A DNA stretch of 32,158 nucleotides from an uncultured Rickettsiaceae bacterium (GTDB taxonomy: Bacteria > Pseudomonadota > Alphaproteobacteria > Rickettsiales > Rickettsiaceae). The translations under genes were made by a program, and so were the position numbers. Location of the stretch: assembly GCA_905479885.1 (NCBI GenBank), contig CAJQOE010000030.1, positions 1-32,158 on the forward strand, in the 5' to 3' direction. Numbering within the stretch: the first letter of the stretch is position 1; each line of letters begins with the position of its first letter. The notes under the pieces are model-generated. The model searched no databases, had not been told where the DNA came from, and saw only the letters and a list, made by a program, of their open reading frames with translations. Of the stretch, positions 31,229 to 32,158 are shown in pieces.

Positions 31229-32158
31229 TTATTTATCAAATAATAGTTTATGTATTTTGAAAAAATAACCGAATATAGCAAAGATTATAATGGCGCAGCC
31301 TATGGTGCCAAGCAACATTCCAGCTTTAATAATGAATCGATCCGTATAGAAAAAATCATTTAAATAATATTGAGTTAGTACAATAAAACCAACCATAAAC
31401 ACAGAACAAATAATTATTTTTAAAGAAAATAACAATGTGTCGTAACCTATTTGAAAGTTACCATATTGCTTAGCATGTTTATTTAATAAATAAACATTGA
31501 GCCAAGCTGCAATAGTAGAACCTAGGGCAATACCTACGTGACCAAAGGGAATCATGAGTAATATATTTAGAGTAACGTTGGTAATAATAGAATATATAGT
31601 AATTTTGAAAGGCGTTTTAGTATCTAGATTTGCATAAAATATAGGTGTTAGGATTTTGCCTAAAATAAAAGCTGGCAAACCTAGAGAAAAAGCCATTAAT
31701 GCGTATGAAGTTTGTAGAGTATCGTTAGCGGTAAATTGACCGCGCTCATAAATAAAATGTATAATTGGTGTAGCTAATACAAATAATCCACACATTGCAG
31801 GAATTGAAATTGCTGCAGCTATTTTTATAGATTTATTTTGTAAGTTATTAGCTTCGATATGTTGTTTCTTCTTATACATCCGTGACAATTCCGGCAGCAA
31901 TATTGTGCCAAAGGTAACTCCTATTAGGGACATAGGCAGTTGATATAAGCGATCTGCATAAGATAAGATAGAAACTGCTCCAGGTAAAAAACTTGCAATA
32001 GATTGCGAAATAAATAAATTTATTTGCTGTGCGCCAGAGCTCATAGTAGCTGGCCCCATTTTTTTAAGTAATATTGTGACGTCTTTATCTTTTGGTCTAA
32101 ATAATAATGGAAAATTAAGCCCCGCTCGCGTTAGACAATAATACATAAAAGCAACTTG
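31229..32158 (-). CDS. murJ: Lipid II flippase MurJ, C-terminal part (partial)
   Basis: MurJ flips the peptidoglycan precursor lipid II across the inner membrane. The frame is open to the window edge (it continues upstream of Met at 32146 as QVAF), so only the last about 309 residues are here. They include FRPKDKDVTILLKKMGPATMSSGAQQINLFI, LPGAVSILSYADRLYQLPMSLIGVTFGTILLPELSR, the later ANLDTKTPFKI block, and repeated hydrophobic spans to the end. The MviN family match is clear. Together with dapB it argues for a retained peptidoglycan pathway. Confidence 0.93.
   Translation of the reverse strand, partial: QVAFMYYCLTRAGLNFPLLFRPKDKDVTILLKKMGPATMSSGAQQINLFISQSIASFLPGAVSILSYADRLYQLPMSLIGVTFGTILLPELSRMYKKKQHIEANNLQNKSIKIAAAISIPAMCGLFVLATPIIHFIYERGQFTANDTLQTSYALMAFSLGLPAFILGKILTPIFYANLDTKTPFKITIYSIITNVTLNILLMIPFGHVGIALGSTIAAWLNVYLLNKHAKQYGNFQIGYDTLLFSLKIIICSVFMVGFIVLTQYYLNDFFYTDRFIIKAGMLLGTIGCAIIIFAIFGYFFKIHKLLFDK

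Noticed and set aside
1..32158. CRISPR arrays, IS elements, integrase or phage genes, toxin-antitoxin pairs
   Set aside because: I looked on both strands and saw no spaced direct repeats, terminal inverted repeats with transposase, or matching gene pairs.

Overview
The window is a visibly AT-rich, gene-dense stretch of an alphaproteobacterial chromosome. The best fit is the order Rickettsiales or a close intracellular relative. The reasons are: the citrate synthase resembles rickettsial GltA (start MSEEFAELKI, then KASIGPDVID and DYFTYDPGF-like blocks); S20 begins MANHSATKK; the transhydrogenase alpha subunit is split (pntAA/pntAB) as is common in this class; a DUF1013/TrcR regulator is present, a family known from Alphaproteobacteria; and ffs-dnaX-ybaB-recR are adjacent. 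Genus or family cannot be fixed by eye. There are no IS elements, integrases, phage genes or CRISPR arrays.

Layout. (1) 1-5430, plus strand: end of the spc operon and the alpha operon (rpmD tail, rplO, secY, adk, rpsM, rpsK, rpoA, rplQ), then rpsT, closed by a bidirectional terminator. (2) 5543-9652, minus strand: gltA followed, with 4-nt or smaller gaps and overlaps, by a complete three-gene ABC exporter (permease, ATPase, HlyD-type adaptor) resembling the DevBCA/MacAB types. (3) 9875-13692: a family-4 type uracil-DNA glycosylase diverges from rluD across 17 bp; then a solute-binding lipoprotein, a flavin-reductase-like protein and dapB overlap each other in one unit. (4) 13771-16300: tRNA-Leu(UAA), an Nfu-type Fe-S scaffold gene interrupted by an in-frame stop, recQ, and a terminator. 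(5) 16306-19913, minus strand: trcR, then the transhydrogenase operon pntAA-pntAB-pntB. (6) 19999-23328: lolA, SRP RNA, dnaX, ybaB, recR. (7) 23423-28068: a 94-aa orphan gene, sucA, sucB, and an unlisted 43-aa ORF with a near-ideal Shine-Dalgarno sequence. (8) 28138-32158: rlmH, an MFS (ProP-like) transporter, tRNA-Thr(UGU), rpsP, rpmG and the 3' part of murJ on the minus strand.

Together the genes cover translation, protein export, the TCA cycle (gltA, sucAB), NADPH supply (pnt), DNA replication and repair (dnaX, recR, recQ, udg), and envelope assembly (lolA, murJ, dapB). Almost everything is a housekeeping gene, and I did not find a convincing new defence or mobile system. The points most worth a second look are: two conserved genes broken at poly-A tracts (rpsT, nfu); a histone-H1-like Lys/Ala tail on S20; the exporter tightly coupled to citrate synthase; the 43-aa ORF behind sucB; and the 94-aa orphan before sucA.
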